From Hoeflea sp. BRH_c9 (GTDB taxonomy: Bacteria; Pseudomonadota; Alphaproteobacteria; Rhizobiales; Rhizobiaceae), in the NCBI GenBank assembly GCA_000961635.1, contig LADQ01000209.1, forward strand, positions 1-38,725: a stretch of 38,725 nt of DNA. The letters run 5' to 3'. Each line of letters opens with the position of its first letter. Position 1 is the first letter of the stretch. Below, in pieces: positions 1 through 8,622 of the stretch. Under the pieces are notes generated by a model. The model saw only the letters and a list, made by a program, of their open reading frames with translations. It was not told the origin of the DNA and did no database searches. The position numbers were made by a program, and so were the translations under genes.

Positions 1-587
1 TTCTCCTCTATCCGAGCCGTCTTCTCGCTGATCTGAGCCAGAAGATCGCGGCATTCCTCCTGCACGAGCTCGGGCAGCCCAATCTCAGCATTCTCGATAA
101 TCGCCTCAATGCGCTTGATGTGACCAATCCCCTGCGGAATCACCTGTCCATATTCGTAGAGAACGGCGCGCAGAGCGTTCACCAATTCCGTTCGCTGATG
201 AACAATACGCTCACGCGCCCGGAACAGAACCGCCCGAGCTTGCTGATCAGCGGTCTTCGGCTCGACAAAGCGCATTTCACGCTGACGGGCCGCAATGACA
301 ATTGCCTCAGCATCGGCCGCGTCGTTCTTCTGGCGTTTCACGAACGGGCGCACATATTGCGGCGCGATCAGCTTGACGGCATGGCCAAGCTTGACCAGCT
401 CGCGCGCCCAATAATGGGCGCTGCCGCAGGCCTCCATAACAACAAGTGCCGGTCGTTGCTCTGACATGAAACGGGAAAACTGCCCCCGAGAAAGTTTCTT
501 GCGATACTTCACATCGCCTGTCATCGACGTCCCGTGTAGCTGGAAAACATTCTTTGCCAGATCCACTCCGATCATCGTCTCTTTCAT
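1..587 (-). CDS. IS110-family transposase (N-terminal part, runs off left edge of window)
   Basis: Minus-strand reading from ATG at 587 gives MKETMIGVDLAKNVFQLHGTSMTGDVKYRKKLSRGQFSRFMSEQRPALVVMEACGSAHYWAREL...KQKNDAADAEAIVIAARQ, with DEDD-type IS110 motifs (GVDLAKNVFQ, MEACGSAHYWAR, KNDAADAEAI). Confidence 0.9.
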   Translation of the reverse strand, partial: MKETMIGVDLAKNVFQLHGTSMTGDVKYRKKLSRGQFSRFMSEQRPALVVMEACGSAHYWARELVKLGHAVKLIAPQYVRPFVKRQKNDAADAEAIVIAARQREMRFVEPKTADQQARAVLFRARERIVHQRTELVNALRAVLYEYGQVIPQGIGHIKRIEAIIENAEIGLPELVQEECRDLLAQISEKTARIEE

Positions 588-748
588 CCGCCGTCCTCTC
601 TATTCTGTGGCCTAAACCACATCACCTTGGCACATCGCGATGCCGTTTGGGGAGGACGGCAACCACCCCATCTGCCAAGCGACACATCACCCCAATCCTC
701 CTTTACCGGCGTCAACAGCGGAAAACGGTCTCGGAATGGCTATTCCCA

Positions 749-2770
749 TCAGGATGCTATGCGCGGACGACCCGTAGCCGTAGCCAGCAGGGTCGCTTCG
801 ATGAAACTGCGTTCACCATCGATCGTGGCAACCTTGATGTCTTGAACGATATCAATCCGCGCCTGATCGGTTCCGGCGCGCGCTGCCAGCCTGGCGGCAA
901 TAACCCCGATATGGGACTCAGCGGCAGCCATTGCTTCGTCCTCCGTCTCGTAATCATCGATACGCGTGCCGGAATTGAGACGGAAAAGTCCGATCTCGGG
1001 CTGGCTCACACGCGCTTCCACCGACATCTGCACCTGCCCGACCACGGAACCCAGCGCATTGGCCACATCGGCATGCTCGGCGAGAATGCACTCATTGCCG
1101 AGCAGGCTTGAAAGGCCGGCATAGTGAAGTGACGCCGATGCGCCAAGCCCAATCACCGGCCGGTCAAGGGCTATCGCCAGTCCCGCCATGCCGCCATTCC
1201 GGCCAAGCGCGCGCTGAACCAATGGATGCACAACACAGGCACCGCCATCCAGATCATCTTCGCTAAAGACCGTTTCAAGAATGGCTTCCGCAGACCGTCG
1301 GGTGATCGCCTGAAGAACGGCTTCCGACAGGGCGGTGCCATTTTCCGCAATGCGGCGCCCCTCGCCGTTCCGCTTGCGTGCGAACAGCTCTGCCCCCATC
1401 CGTGCGGCAATGGCATCCCAATTGCCCTGCCGGCCGAGCGCATGGGCGGCATCGGATGGTGTCAACCCCACGATATGCACGAGACCGCGCACGACCAGGC
1501 GATTGATCGTGGCAATTTGTGACGTCGAGACGACAAGGTCATCGAGAGCGATCGGAATGTCCGAAATCGCCGCGTAGAGCCGCCTCTCGGTCACAGTCAG
1601 GCCGACTGCCAGGCTGTCGGGTACCCCCGTGCGCAACGCGAACCGGCCGTCCAACCGGCTCGGATTCGCGCTGAGCAATTGCCGGTTCAATTCCCTGTGA
1701 ATGATGTCGCCATGTTTCACCCCAGCAAGCGCCAATGGCATCAGCCGCCGCGGGCCGAGAACAAGATCCGAGATCAGCGAACGTTCGTTGAGCGAGACTT
1801 CCGAATCGCCGCCCAACCCGAATGTGTGCATGGCAACGGCTTCGACCATCGTGCGCATACCGCCAACTGTGGCCCCATCGGGATCAAGCCGCAGACGTCC
1901 GCCATCAAGAACGGCAATATCAGTCGTGGTGCCGCCTATGTCGGATGCCACCGCATCATCCAGGCCGGTCATGTGACGAGCCCCCACCAGACTGGCCGCC
2001 GGCCCGGACAGGATCGTCTCGATCGGCCTGGCTCGGGCAAATTCCGCAGTAACCAGCGCACCGTCGCCGCGCACCACCATCAGCGGCGCCAAAATTCCTC
2101 GCTTCTCCAGAAATCCCTGCGTAGCATTGATCAGCCGGTCAATCATCGAAACCAGACGAGCATTCAGCAGCGTGGTCAGCGCGCGCCTCGGCCCCCCGAG
2201 CTTCGACGAGAGCTCGTGCGAACAGGTCACCGGCAGACGGGTATGGGCGCGGATCATGTCACGCGCGGCTATTTCGTGTTCGGGATTGCGAATGGCAAAA
2301 TAGGAGGCCACAGCGACGCCGGTTACCTTGGCTTCGAGTGTCGGCAATTCGCTTGCAAGAGTGTCCAGCACAAGCTTGCCGGGGTTACCGTGAACATCAT
2401 GCCCACCCGGACAGAAAATGACAGGTTCGGAGCCAACCGCCTGGGACAGGCCGTCGCGGATAAAATCGGCCTGATCGAAGCCAATCATCACCAGCGCCAC
2501 CCGGCCGCCCTGCCCTTCGACTACTGCGTTGGTCGCCAACGTGGTCGACATCGACACGAGCTTAATCTCGCCGGGTTCGACAAGCGCCTGCCGCACAACC
2601 ACATCGACAGCACCAGAGATCCCTTCGGCCAGATCGTGACGCGTGGTCAGGGATTTGGCCTTGGCCACAATACCACGGGTTTCGGACCACAAAACAGCAT
2701 CGGTGTAAGTGCCACCGGTGTCGATGCCGAGATAGAGAGCGGAGGACAGCGCCGTGGGTGTGTTCATCTT
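749..2770 (-). CDS. hydantoinase/oxoprolinase family protein (HyuA-like)
   Basis: Long minus ORF; LYLGIDTGGTYTDAVLW N-terminus, SDIGGTTTDIAVL, LSGPAASLVGARHMTG. Likely start is MNTPTALSS near 2770 rather than the upstream M of the ORF track. Confidence 0.85.
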   Translation of the reverse strand, partial: KMNTPTALSSALYLGIDTGGTYTDAVLWSETRGIVAKAKSLTTRHDLAEGISGAVDVVVRQALVEPGEIKLVSMSTTLATNAVVEGQGGRVALVMIGFDQADFIRDGLSQAVGSEPVIFCPGGHDVHGNPGKLVLDTLASELPTLEAKVTGVAVASYFAIRNPEHEIAARDMIRAHTRLPVTCSHELSSKLGGPRRALTTLLNARLVSMIDRLINATQGFLEKRGILAPLMVVRGDGALVTAEFARARPIETILSGPAASLVGARHMTGLDDAVASDIGGTTTDIAVLDGGRLRLDPDGATVGGMRTMVEAVAMHTFGLGGDSEVSLNERSLISDLVLGPRRLMPLALAGVKHGDIIHRELNRQLLSANPSRLDGRFALRTGVPDSLAVGLTVTERRLYAAISDIPIALDDLVVSTSQIATINRLVVRGLVHIVGLTPSDAAHALGRQGNWDAIAARMGAELFARKRNGEGRRIAENGTALSEAVLQAITRRSAEAILETVFSEDDLDGGACVVHPLVQRALGRNGGMAGLAIALDRPVIGLGASASLHYAGLSSLLGNECILAEHADVANALGSVVGQVQMSVEARVSQPEIGLFRLNSGTRIDDYETEDEAMAAAESHIGVIAARLAARAGTDQARIDIVQDIKVATIDGERSFIEATLLATATGRPRIAS

Positions 2771-3068
2771 GTCAGTCGCCTTGTTGGGGTGGCGAGGAAT
2801 GTTCTGCCAGCTTGTCAGGGTATCCACCGGCTGTTGCGGCCCGGCTAGCGGGTCAAACCAGATCGCAATGCCGGGGCGGAGTGGCACGTTTTTTGCGTCG
2901 GGACGGGCTCAGCCCGCGCTCCCCGTGTCTTCAGGAAACTGGCTGCTGGCCGGCTCAAAGCCAAACGAAATTTATTGCAGATACGGTGCAAGAAATTTGG
3001 TTTGAAATGGCCTTGATCCTCGTCCATCGTACAGTTCATCCTTCATCGTCGAGAGCGGAGACAGATCA

Positions 3069-3275
3069 TTGACCGTCACCTGGAGCGATCTGGACGAGAG
3101 CGAACAGACCGCGCTCAAGCGGCTGAATCGCGGTCCCTACCCGGCGCTGGAACCATCCATGGCCGAGCGGCTGATTGCGTATGGTCTTGTCGAGCGAAGA
3201 CCACGCGGTATCGGGATCAACCGGGACGGGCGTGAACTGGTAATCGGTGTGCTGCTAAACCAGCGTGAGGATTGA
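3069..3275 (+). CDS. small conserved-type hypothetical protein (winged-helix-like?)
   Basis: 68-aa ORF MTVTWSDLDESEQTALKRLNRGPYPALEPSMAERLIAYGLVERRPRGIGINRDGRELV; composition looks like a genuine protein. Confidence 0.5.
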   Translation: MTVTWSDLDESEQTALKRLNRGPYPALEPSMAERLIAYGLVERRPRGIGINRDGRELVIGVLLNQRED

Positions 3276-3283
3276 CGCGCGGT

Positions 3284-4129
3284 TCAGTTGACGACCTCTT
3301 TCAGGCCACGCAGAGCTTCCTGAATGTCCTCTCTTGCCTCGCTTGATTCGGGATAAACGGCATAGGCGGGATAGGTGAATTCCGGTGCGCCATCGACGAT
3401 TTCAAGCTCTCCGGATGCAATGTGAGGCGCTGCAGCGCCGCGGCGGAAATAGCCCATTCCACCTGCGCGCAATATATAGCTCAAACCGAGCGGACCAAGA
3501 CCGACAAACAGCCCGGGCTCGCCGAAAGAATTGGAACTGGCATCATGCTGGGCTGCAAACAACGGCCCCCAGTCGACATAGACATAGTCTTCCGCACCGT
3601 CCGGCTCGCCGTCCCTGGATCTGGTCCGCACAAGAACCAGTTGTTCCTCGACCAGCAATTCGACCCGGAAGCCCGGCAGCAGTTTCGGTGCATACAACAC
3701 GGCGATATCGAGAACGCCTGTCCGCAGTTGCTCCAGCAATTGATCGGGCACACCAACATTGGCATGAATGGCGATTTCAGGCTTCCGCTGCTTCATCCAG
3801 ATCAGCCAGTCCAACAGCACCGGGTTCCAGAGACTGAGCTCACCTCCAAGCGCGACGACGCTGGTTCTGCCCGAGGGAATGGCAAGCTGATGCCGTGCCC
3901 GTTCCCATATCTGCACGAATGACTGGGCATAACGCTCGAACTCGCGGCCCGCCGGTGTCAGTTGTGCGCCATTGCGGTTGCGGATGAACAATTGTCGCCC
4001 CAGCACATCTTCAAGTGTGCGTATGCGGGCGCTGACCGTTGTCTGTGTGACATGAAGACGGTCGGCTGCTTTGAGAAAACTGCCCGAATGAACAATCTCG
4101 AGAAATGTCCGGGCGCGGTCGATATCCAT
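3284..4129 (-). CDS. LysR-family transcriptional regulator
   Basis: MDIDRARTFLEIVHSGSFLKAADRLHVTQTTVSARIRTLEDVLGRQLFIRNRNGAQLTPAG is a typical LysR HTH; AAAGGAGG SD upstream of ATG at 4129. Confidence 0.92.
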   Translation of the reverse strand: MDIDRARTFLEIVHSGSFLKAADRLHVTQTTVSARIRTLEDVLGRQLFIRNRNGAQLTPAGREFERYAQSFVQIWERARHQLAIPSGRTSVVALGGELSLWNPVLLDWLIWMKQRKPEIAIHANVGVPDQLLEQLRTGVLDIAVLYAPKLLPGFRVELLVEEQLVLVRTRSRDGEPDGAEDYVYVDWGPLFAAQHDASSNSFGEPGLFVGLGPLGLSYILRAGGMGYFRRGAAAPHIASGELEIVDGAPEFTYPAYAVYPESSEAREDIQEALRGLKEVVN

Positions 4130-4145
4130 CACGGCCTCCTTTAAA

Positions 4146-4196
4146 TGCAATAATGTTGCATCAATAGAGCATTTAATTCCGTTTGCCTTCCGGTTT
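4146..4196. repeat. copy A of 51-bp conserved element with TGCAA-N5-TTGCA dyad
   Basis: TGCAATAATGTTGCATCAATAGAGCATTTAATTCCGTTTGCCTTCCGGTTT; 40/51 identical, no gaps, to 18018..18068 by manual alignment. Confidence 0.8.
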
Positions 4197-4362
4197 CTTC
4201 TGCCCGCATTCTGGATTGCGAAATTCCGCCGTCCCTTGTCTGCGGCGGGAACCGGAGCCCGGAATGACAAACGAAGAAGATCGCCCTCACCAGCTGGTGG
4301 ATTATTCATCTCCAACCGGTTTCACGCCTGCGTTCGTCTCCGGAACCGGCGAACCATGATCG

Positions 4363-4926
4363 ATGCCTGAATGCAGGGCGAATGTTTTCCGCTGGCGCAA
4401 GGCAGAACGCCGCCGGCTTCTTGATGCACGTCTCGCCATCAGCGCCGAAGTGCGAAAGGCCAAATCGGACCGCATCGCTGCCCGGCTGGATCAGGCTATC
4501 GGCAAGGTCAGCGGGCGGATAATCAGCTGCTACTGGCCGATTCGCGGCGAGCCTGATCTGCGCAATTGGGCGACAAGCATCATCGCGCGTGGCGGACGGA
4601 TCGCATTGCCCGTGGTCATCAAGAAAGGCTGGCCTCTGGAGTTCCGCATCTGGTCACCCGGGGACCGGCTCGACCGCGGCATATGGAACACAATAGTTCC
4701 CGCCGGCGGACCGGCGGTGCAGCCCAATGTGGTGGTTGCACCGATCATCGGGTTCGATGAGGAAAATTACCGCTTGAGCTACGCTGGCAGCGTTTTCGAC
4801 AAGACACTTGCAGCAATGAAGACGCGGCCGATTGTCATCGGGGTTGGGTTTGCAGAAAGCCGAATTCCAACAATTCACCCCCTGCCACACAATATCCCCA
4901 TGGACATCATCGTAACGGAAGAATGA
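4363..4926 (+). CDS. 5-formyltetrahydrofolate cyclo-ligase family protein (divergent)
   Basis: RWRKAERRRLLDARLAIS...ISCYWPIRGEPDLR...ALPVVIKKGWPLEFRIW...VVVAPIIGFDEENYRLSYAGSVFDKTL. Confidence 0.8.
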   Translation: MPECRANVFRWRKAERRRLLDARLAISAEVRKAKSDRIAARLDQAIGKVSGRIISCYWPIRGEPDLRNWATSIIARGGRIALPVVIKKGWPLEFRIWSPGDRLDRGIWNTIVPAGGPAVQPNVVVAPIIGFDEENYRLSYAGSVFDKTLAAMKTRPIVIGVGFAESRIPTIHPLPHNIPMDIIVTEE

Positions 4927-4946
4927 CCCCGGCCCAGGATCCCGCG

Positions 4947-5417
4947 CTAGTCTGATTGCGGTGACGATGGCGGGGCATCACCTGTCGCCGCGGAGGGCAC
5001 CGACAGCGCAAAATCCTGTTCCGAAAGCATGATGTCGGCCAGCGAGTAGTCGTCGAATGTGGAGATAAAGGCGGTCAGCGCCTTGTTGAGCAGTTTGGGC
5101 AGCCGGCACCGGCTTGAGATCAGGCACTCGTTGGTCGGGGTGAAGCACTCCACCAAAGCAAAATCCATCTCCGTAGCCCGGACTACCGCACCGAGATTGA
5201 TCTCTTCAGGACGACGGGCCAGCGTGAACCCGCCAGAGCGCCCCCGCACGCCGCGCAGATAGCCGGCATTGGTCAGCACGTTTACGATTTTCATCAGATG
5301 TGCCTGCGAGATCCTGTAGAGCCGGGCGGTTTCCTCGATCGTCACCAGCCTATCGCCGGCGGCTCCCGCGTACATCAGAACGCGCAATGCATAGTCGGTA
5401 AAAGTGGTCAGCTTCAT
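4947..5417 (-). CDS. nsrR: Rrf2-family regulator, NsrR-like
   Basis: MKLTTFTDYALRVLMYAGAAGDRLVTIEETARLYRISQAHLMKIVNVLTNAGYLRGVRGRSGGFTLARRPEEINLGAVVRATE...VECFTPTNECLISSRCRLP; three C-terminal Cys (CX6CX5C) as in Fe-S NsrR proteins. Confidence 0.85.
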   Translation of the reverse strand: MKLTTFTDYALRVLMYAGAAGDRLVTIEETARLYRISQAHLMKIVNVLTNAGYLRGVRGRSGGFTLARRPEEINLGAVVRATEMDFALVECFTPTNECLISSRCRLPKLLNKALTAFISTFDDYSLADIMLSEQDFALSVPSAATGDAPPSSPQSD

Positions 5418-5632
5418 GAGATCTCCCGGTATCGATGGTCCATTGCATATCGTAGCAGGCGCGCCGCGAACATGGCCCAGTCAATATTTACGTTCCCATT
5501 CCCGCATTGATCGAGGTGCCCCACAGCACTACTCAAACGAACATCATTACAATGATTGCACCGAGCACTACCAGAACAAGTCCGGTGATCAGCATCGGCA
5601 GAAGCGCGTTGTCTGTATCGATATCGCGCGTC

Positions 5633-5908
5633 TCACAAGTCAGCGGTTTGTTTGGATCGGGCTTGTATTGTCACACCCGCCGCTGGCGCAGCGCGGAGGT
5701 CGGCAATCGCCATCCAGTCCCGCAGCAACCCCTGGTCCTCCTTCGAGAACCGGGCGCGCTGCTTCAGGTCTTCAAACGAGTCATCAGGATGCAGGCGATT
5801 GTATTCATCGCATACAAGCGCCTCCAGGATGGCCCATTCCTGATCCGTCCCTGGCCCGATGGCCTGCACAATTCCATTGGAAGCCATGTAAAGACTGTCT
5901 CTCGCGTG
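5633..5908 (-). CDS. hypothetical protein
   Basis: Likely start MKHARDSLYMASNGIVQAIGPGTDQEWAILEALVCDEYNRLHPDDSFEDLKQRARFSKEDQGLLRDWMAIAD; lies in a tight minus-strand gene run with 5911..6141 and 6138..6734. Start coordinate is my estimate. Confidence 0.6.
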   Translation of the reverse strand, partial: HARDSLYMASNGIVQAIGPGTDQEWAILEALVCDEYNRLHPDDSFEDLKQRARFSKEDQGLLRDWMAIADLRAAPAAGVTIQARSKQTADL

Positions 5909-5910
5909 TT

Positions 5911-6141
5911 TCATCGGATCTCTCCTTCCGCTTTGTCTTTCCTTGCTTGCCGCACCCCCTCCAGCATCATCGCCAGGACACCCATGTCGCGGCAAAAACC
6001 TGTGTTCAACGCCATGAAAACCACTTCGGATGGATCAAGACTCGGCCGGTACTGCTGCGCGCTCCAGCTATCGAAATCCACATCAGGCCCGGCCTGCGGG
6101 CGGCAGCCGCCGTTTCCGGCATTGCACCCGAAAAGTCTCAC
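5911..6141 (-). CDS. hypothetical protein
   Basis: 76-aa ORF MRLFGCNAGNGGCRPQAGPDVDFDSWSAQQYRPSLDPSEVVFMALNTGFCRDMGVLAMMLEGVRQARKDKAEGEIR; start overlaps end of the upstream ORF. Confidence 0.6.
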   Translation of the reverse strand: MRLFGCNAGNGGCRPQAGPDVDFDSWSAQQYRPSLDPSEVVFMALNTGFCRDMGVLAMMLEGVRQARKDKAEGEIR

Positions 6142-6734
6142 CGGACTTCTCCTGCCTTGATTGAGATCCGAGCCGCGCCGGGATTACCATCTTCATATGT
6201 TTGTGCGGCCTCGTGGAGCGACAAGACATGGGCATGCAAGTGGGCCGCCGGGATGGGCGGCAGTATTCTGGCGAGAAGCGTTTCGAAATACGGCTTGAAG
6301 ATGCGCCCGGTCACGCCGCGTTCGGCACAGAGCAGGTCAACGATGTTGGCCTCAAGCCGGGACTGCCCAGCCGGGACTGCCGCGATATCCAGAATGGCGT
6401 GCAAAGCACGCTCAATGTGATCCCAGCGGGCACCGGAAACATGAGTCATCACATTGTTGATGTGGCTGTGCGCCCGGAACCCAGCAGTCAATGCGCTGGC
6501 AAGAGCCGCGGGATCAATGCCCATTTGCTGCGGCACAATGTCTCCGTCACTTTTGTTTGCATCCCCACCGAAACGAAAACCGGGAGCGGCAATCAGATGC
6601 AAGCCGGCACCACGCTCAGTACCGCCAAAGGCTTCGACAGGCCGAGATTGCATCATGGTCATCGGTTGCTCCATCAACTTGCCGGACCTGGCTTCTCCGT
6701 GACCACCACAGGCCGGCAGGGGTCCTAAATCCAT
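6138..6734 (-). CDS. hypothetical protein, first gene of minus-strand operon facing the NsrR-like palindrome
   Basis: 198-aa ORF; C-terminal MTHVSGARWDHIERALHAILDIAAVPAGQSRLEANIVDLLCAERGVTGRIFKPYFETLLARILPPIPAAHLHAHVLSLHEAAQTYEDGNPGAARISIKAGEVR is protein-like. Start could be downstream at MTMMQ. Confidence 0.6.
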   Translation of the reverse strand: MDLGPLPACGGHGEARSGKLMEQPMTMMQSRPVEAFGGTERGAGLHLIAAPGFRFGGDANKSDGDIVPQQMGIDPAALASALTAGFRAHSHINNVMTHVSGARWDHIERALHAILDIAAVPAGQSRLEANIVDLLCAERGVTGRIFKPYFETLLARILPPIPAAHLHAHVLSLHEAAQTYEDGNPGAARISIKAGEVR

Positions 6735-6754
6735 GGCTCGATAACTAACTCATA

Positions 6755-6779
6755 AAAGATACATTGACAATGTATCTTT
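6755..6779. promoter_or_regulatory. perfect palindrome, putative NsrR operator
   Basis: AAAGATACATTG-A-CAATGTATCTTT, 12-bp perfect arms around a single central base; the 23-bp core AAGATACATTGACAATGTATCTT resembles the recalled NsrR consensus AAGATGCATTTnAAATGCATCTT. Confidence 0.75.
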
Positions 6780-6948
6780 AAAAAGGAAAATTGCACGCGG
6801 TCGAAGCGACAGGAAACCAACCGGTCGAAAAGACCACCGGCGCAACCAGCCCGGCCCGAGAACACAGGCGCAAAAGCCTCGTCTCCAGAAGGTCTGGCAA
6901 TCACTTGCTGCACCGGCGTGATGGATCTTGAACAGAAGGAAACCGGAA

Positions 6949-7194
6949 ATGACCGATACGACCGAAGCCGTAGACTTGCGCAGTCTCGTCCCCGCACAAC
7001 GTCACGCGAAGATCTTCCAGCTTGTCCACGCGCTCGAGCCGGGCAAGGCATTCGAGCTGATCAACGATCACGATCCCAAGCCGCTCTACTACCAGCTCGA
7101 AGCCGAGTATCCCGGCCAGTTCTCCTGGGTCTACCGTGAACAGGGGCCCGAGGCCTGGCGTGTCGAAATCGGCAAGCTTGAACAGGCCGCCTGA
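6949..7194 (+). CDS. DUF2249 domain protein
   Basis: MTDTTEAVDLRSLVPAQRHAKIFQLVHALEPGKAFELINDHDPKPLYYQLEAEYPGQFSWVYREQGPEAWRVEIGKLE, characteristic DUF2249 sequence. Confidence 0.85.
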   Translation: MTDTTEAVDLRSLVPAQRHAKIFQLVHALEPGKAFELINDHDPKPLYYQLEAEYPGQFSWVYREQGPEAWRVEIGKLEQAA

Positions 7195-7244
7195 CGGCTG
7201 ACGCGATGACGCCGGGCTTCCCCGGCGTCATCGTGGAGGAAAAC

Positions 7245-8603
7245 ATGATGCCTGGTGTCACCCTGTCCCGCTGGACGATGTCCTATTTCTTTGCCGCTCT
7301 CTCCGCGCTGATTGCCGGTGAGGTGCTGATGCTGGCCGGTTTCGGCTACCCGGCCGCAAGCCTGCGCGCGCCCGAAACCCTGGTACTGGTTCATGTGATC
7401 GCCATCGGCTGGCTCAGCCTGCTGATGTGCGGCGCGCTTTTCCAGTTCGCGCCAGTGCTGATCGCGCGGCGGCTTTACAGCGACACATTGCCTTTGCCTG
7501 CCCTTCTGCTGCTGATTGCCGGCCTTGGCTTGCTGCTTTCAGGCTTTCTGCAGCTTTCCGGCAGGCTTCCCGATCTGCCATCGCTGCTGCCGGCAGCCGG
7601 GATCGTCCTGAGCGCCGGTTTCATGCTGGTACTGTGGAACCTCGGATGCACCCTGTGGCCGGCGAGGCCGCTGCCGCTGCCCGCACGCTTTGTCACCACC
7701 GGGCTGATCTCGCTTGCACTGACGGTTGCGTTGGGGGTGATTTTCGCCCTCGCTCTGGGCCAGCAGACAAATTCAGAGCCCATGCTTGCCATCGCAGGCG
7801 CGGCGCTTCCATTGCATGCCGCGGTCGGTATCGGCGGATGGCTGACATTGACCGCCATCGGCGTGAGCTACCGGTTGCTTGCCATGTTCATGCTTGCTCC
7901 GGAGCTTGAGGGCACGCGGCCGAAACTTGTCCTCGCGCTTGCCGGTGCTGCCTTGACAATTGTCGTTGCGGCCGGGCTTGGCGCGATCCTGAACGGGGCA
8001 AGCCTGTCCATTCCGCTTTTTGCCGGCAGTATCCTCGGGCTGGCTTCACTCGCCCTCTACGGCGCCGACATTTTGCATCTCTATCGCGCCCGCAAACGCC
8101 GCACCATTGAGCTCAACAGCCGCATGGCGATCCATGCGCTGGCTTCGTTCGCCGCGGCGATTGGCCTGGCAAGCGGGCTGGCCATTCTCGGGCGGCTGGA
8201 GGATGGCATCGGCGTGGTGGTTTTTGTGCTCGTCTTCGGCTGGCTCTCGGGTCTGGGGCTCGCCAAGCTCTACAAGATCGTGGCCTTCCTGACATGGCTC
8301 GAATGCTACGGCCCCGTGCTCGGCAAGATGGCGGCTCCCAGGGTGCAGGACCTTGTAGTCGAGACCCGCGCTCGAAAATGGTTCCGGGTTTATTTCCTTT
8401 CTGTCTGGAGCGGCACTCTCACCCTTCTGATCGGTCTGCCCACCGCGTTCCGTGTCACTGCCGCACTGATGCTCATAGCCACGATCGGGATTGTCAGCGA
8501 ACTGGTCCGGATTCGTCTTCTCTCGGACGTGGCTGCCCGTTCCGGCGGACCGGCTGCAGTGCCAAGACCGCATTTGCTGTTCTCCCGCCCGTCCTCGATC
8601 TGA
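7245..8603 (+). CDS. polytopic membrane protein, NnrS / heme-copper oxidase subunit I-like
   Basis: Many hydrophobic helices; LVLVHVIAIGWLSLLMCGALFQFAPVL and LPLHAAVGIGGWLTLTAIGVSYRLLAMFMLAPE motifs; SD GTGGAGGA before ATG at 7245. Confidence 0.6.
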   Translation: MMPGVTLSRWTMSYFFAALSALIAGEVLMLAGFGYPAASLRAPETLVLVHVIAIGWLSLLMCGALFQFAPVLIARRLYSDTLPLPALLLLIAGLGLLLSGFLQLSGRLPDLPSLLPAAGIVLSAGFMLVLWNLGCTLWPARPLPLPARFVTTGLISLALTVALGVIFALALGQQTNSEPMLAIAGAALPLHAAVGIGGWLTLTAIGVSYRLLAMFMLAPELEGTRPKLVLALAGAALTIVVAAGLGAILNGASLSIPLFAGSILGLASLALYGADILHLYRARKRRTIELNSRMAIHALASFAAAIGLASGLAILGRLEDGIGVVVFVLVFGWLSGLGLAKLYKIVAFLTWLECYGPVLGKMAAPRVQDLVVETRARKWFRVYFLSVWSGTLTLLIGLPTAFRVTAALMLIATIGIVSELVRIRLLSDVAARSGGPAAVPRPHLLFSRPSSI

Positions 8604-8622
8604 AACCACAAGAGTGAAACCA

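Noticed and set aside
1679-2848. 389-aa plus ORF opposite the hydantoinase gene
   Set aside because: Antisense shadow of a well-recognised coding gene; composition typical of reverse-frame translation.
5527-5640. Minus-strand hydrophobic reading ...YKPDPNKPLTCETRDIDTDNALLPMLITGLVLVVLGAIIVMMFV* between ORF 5633 and nsrR
   Set aside because: Looks protein-like, but I find no ATG/GTG/TTG start in frame before the internal Met (20 aa left). It might be real with a sequence error, but not supportable as a feature.
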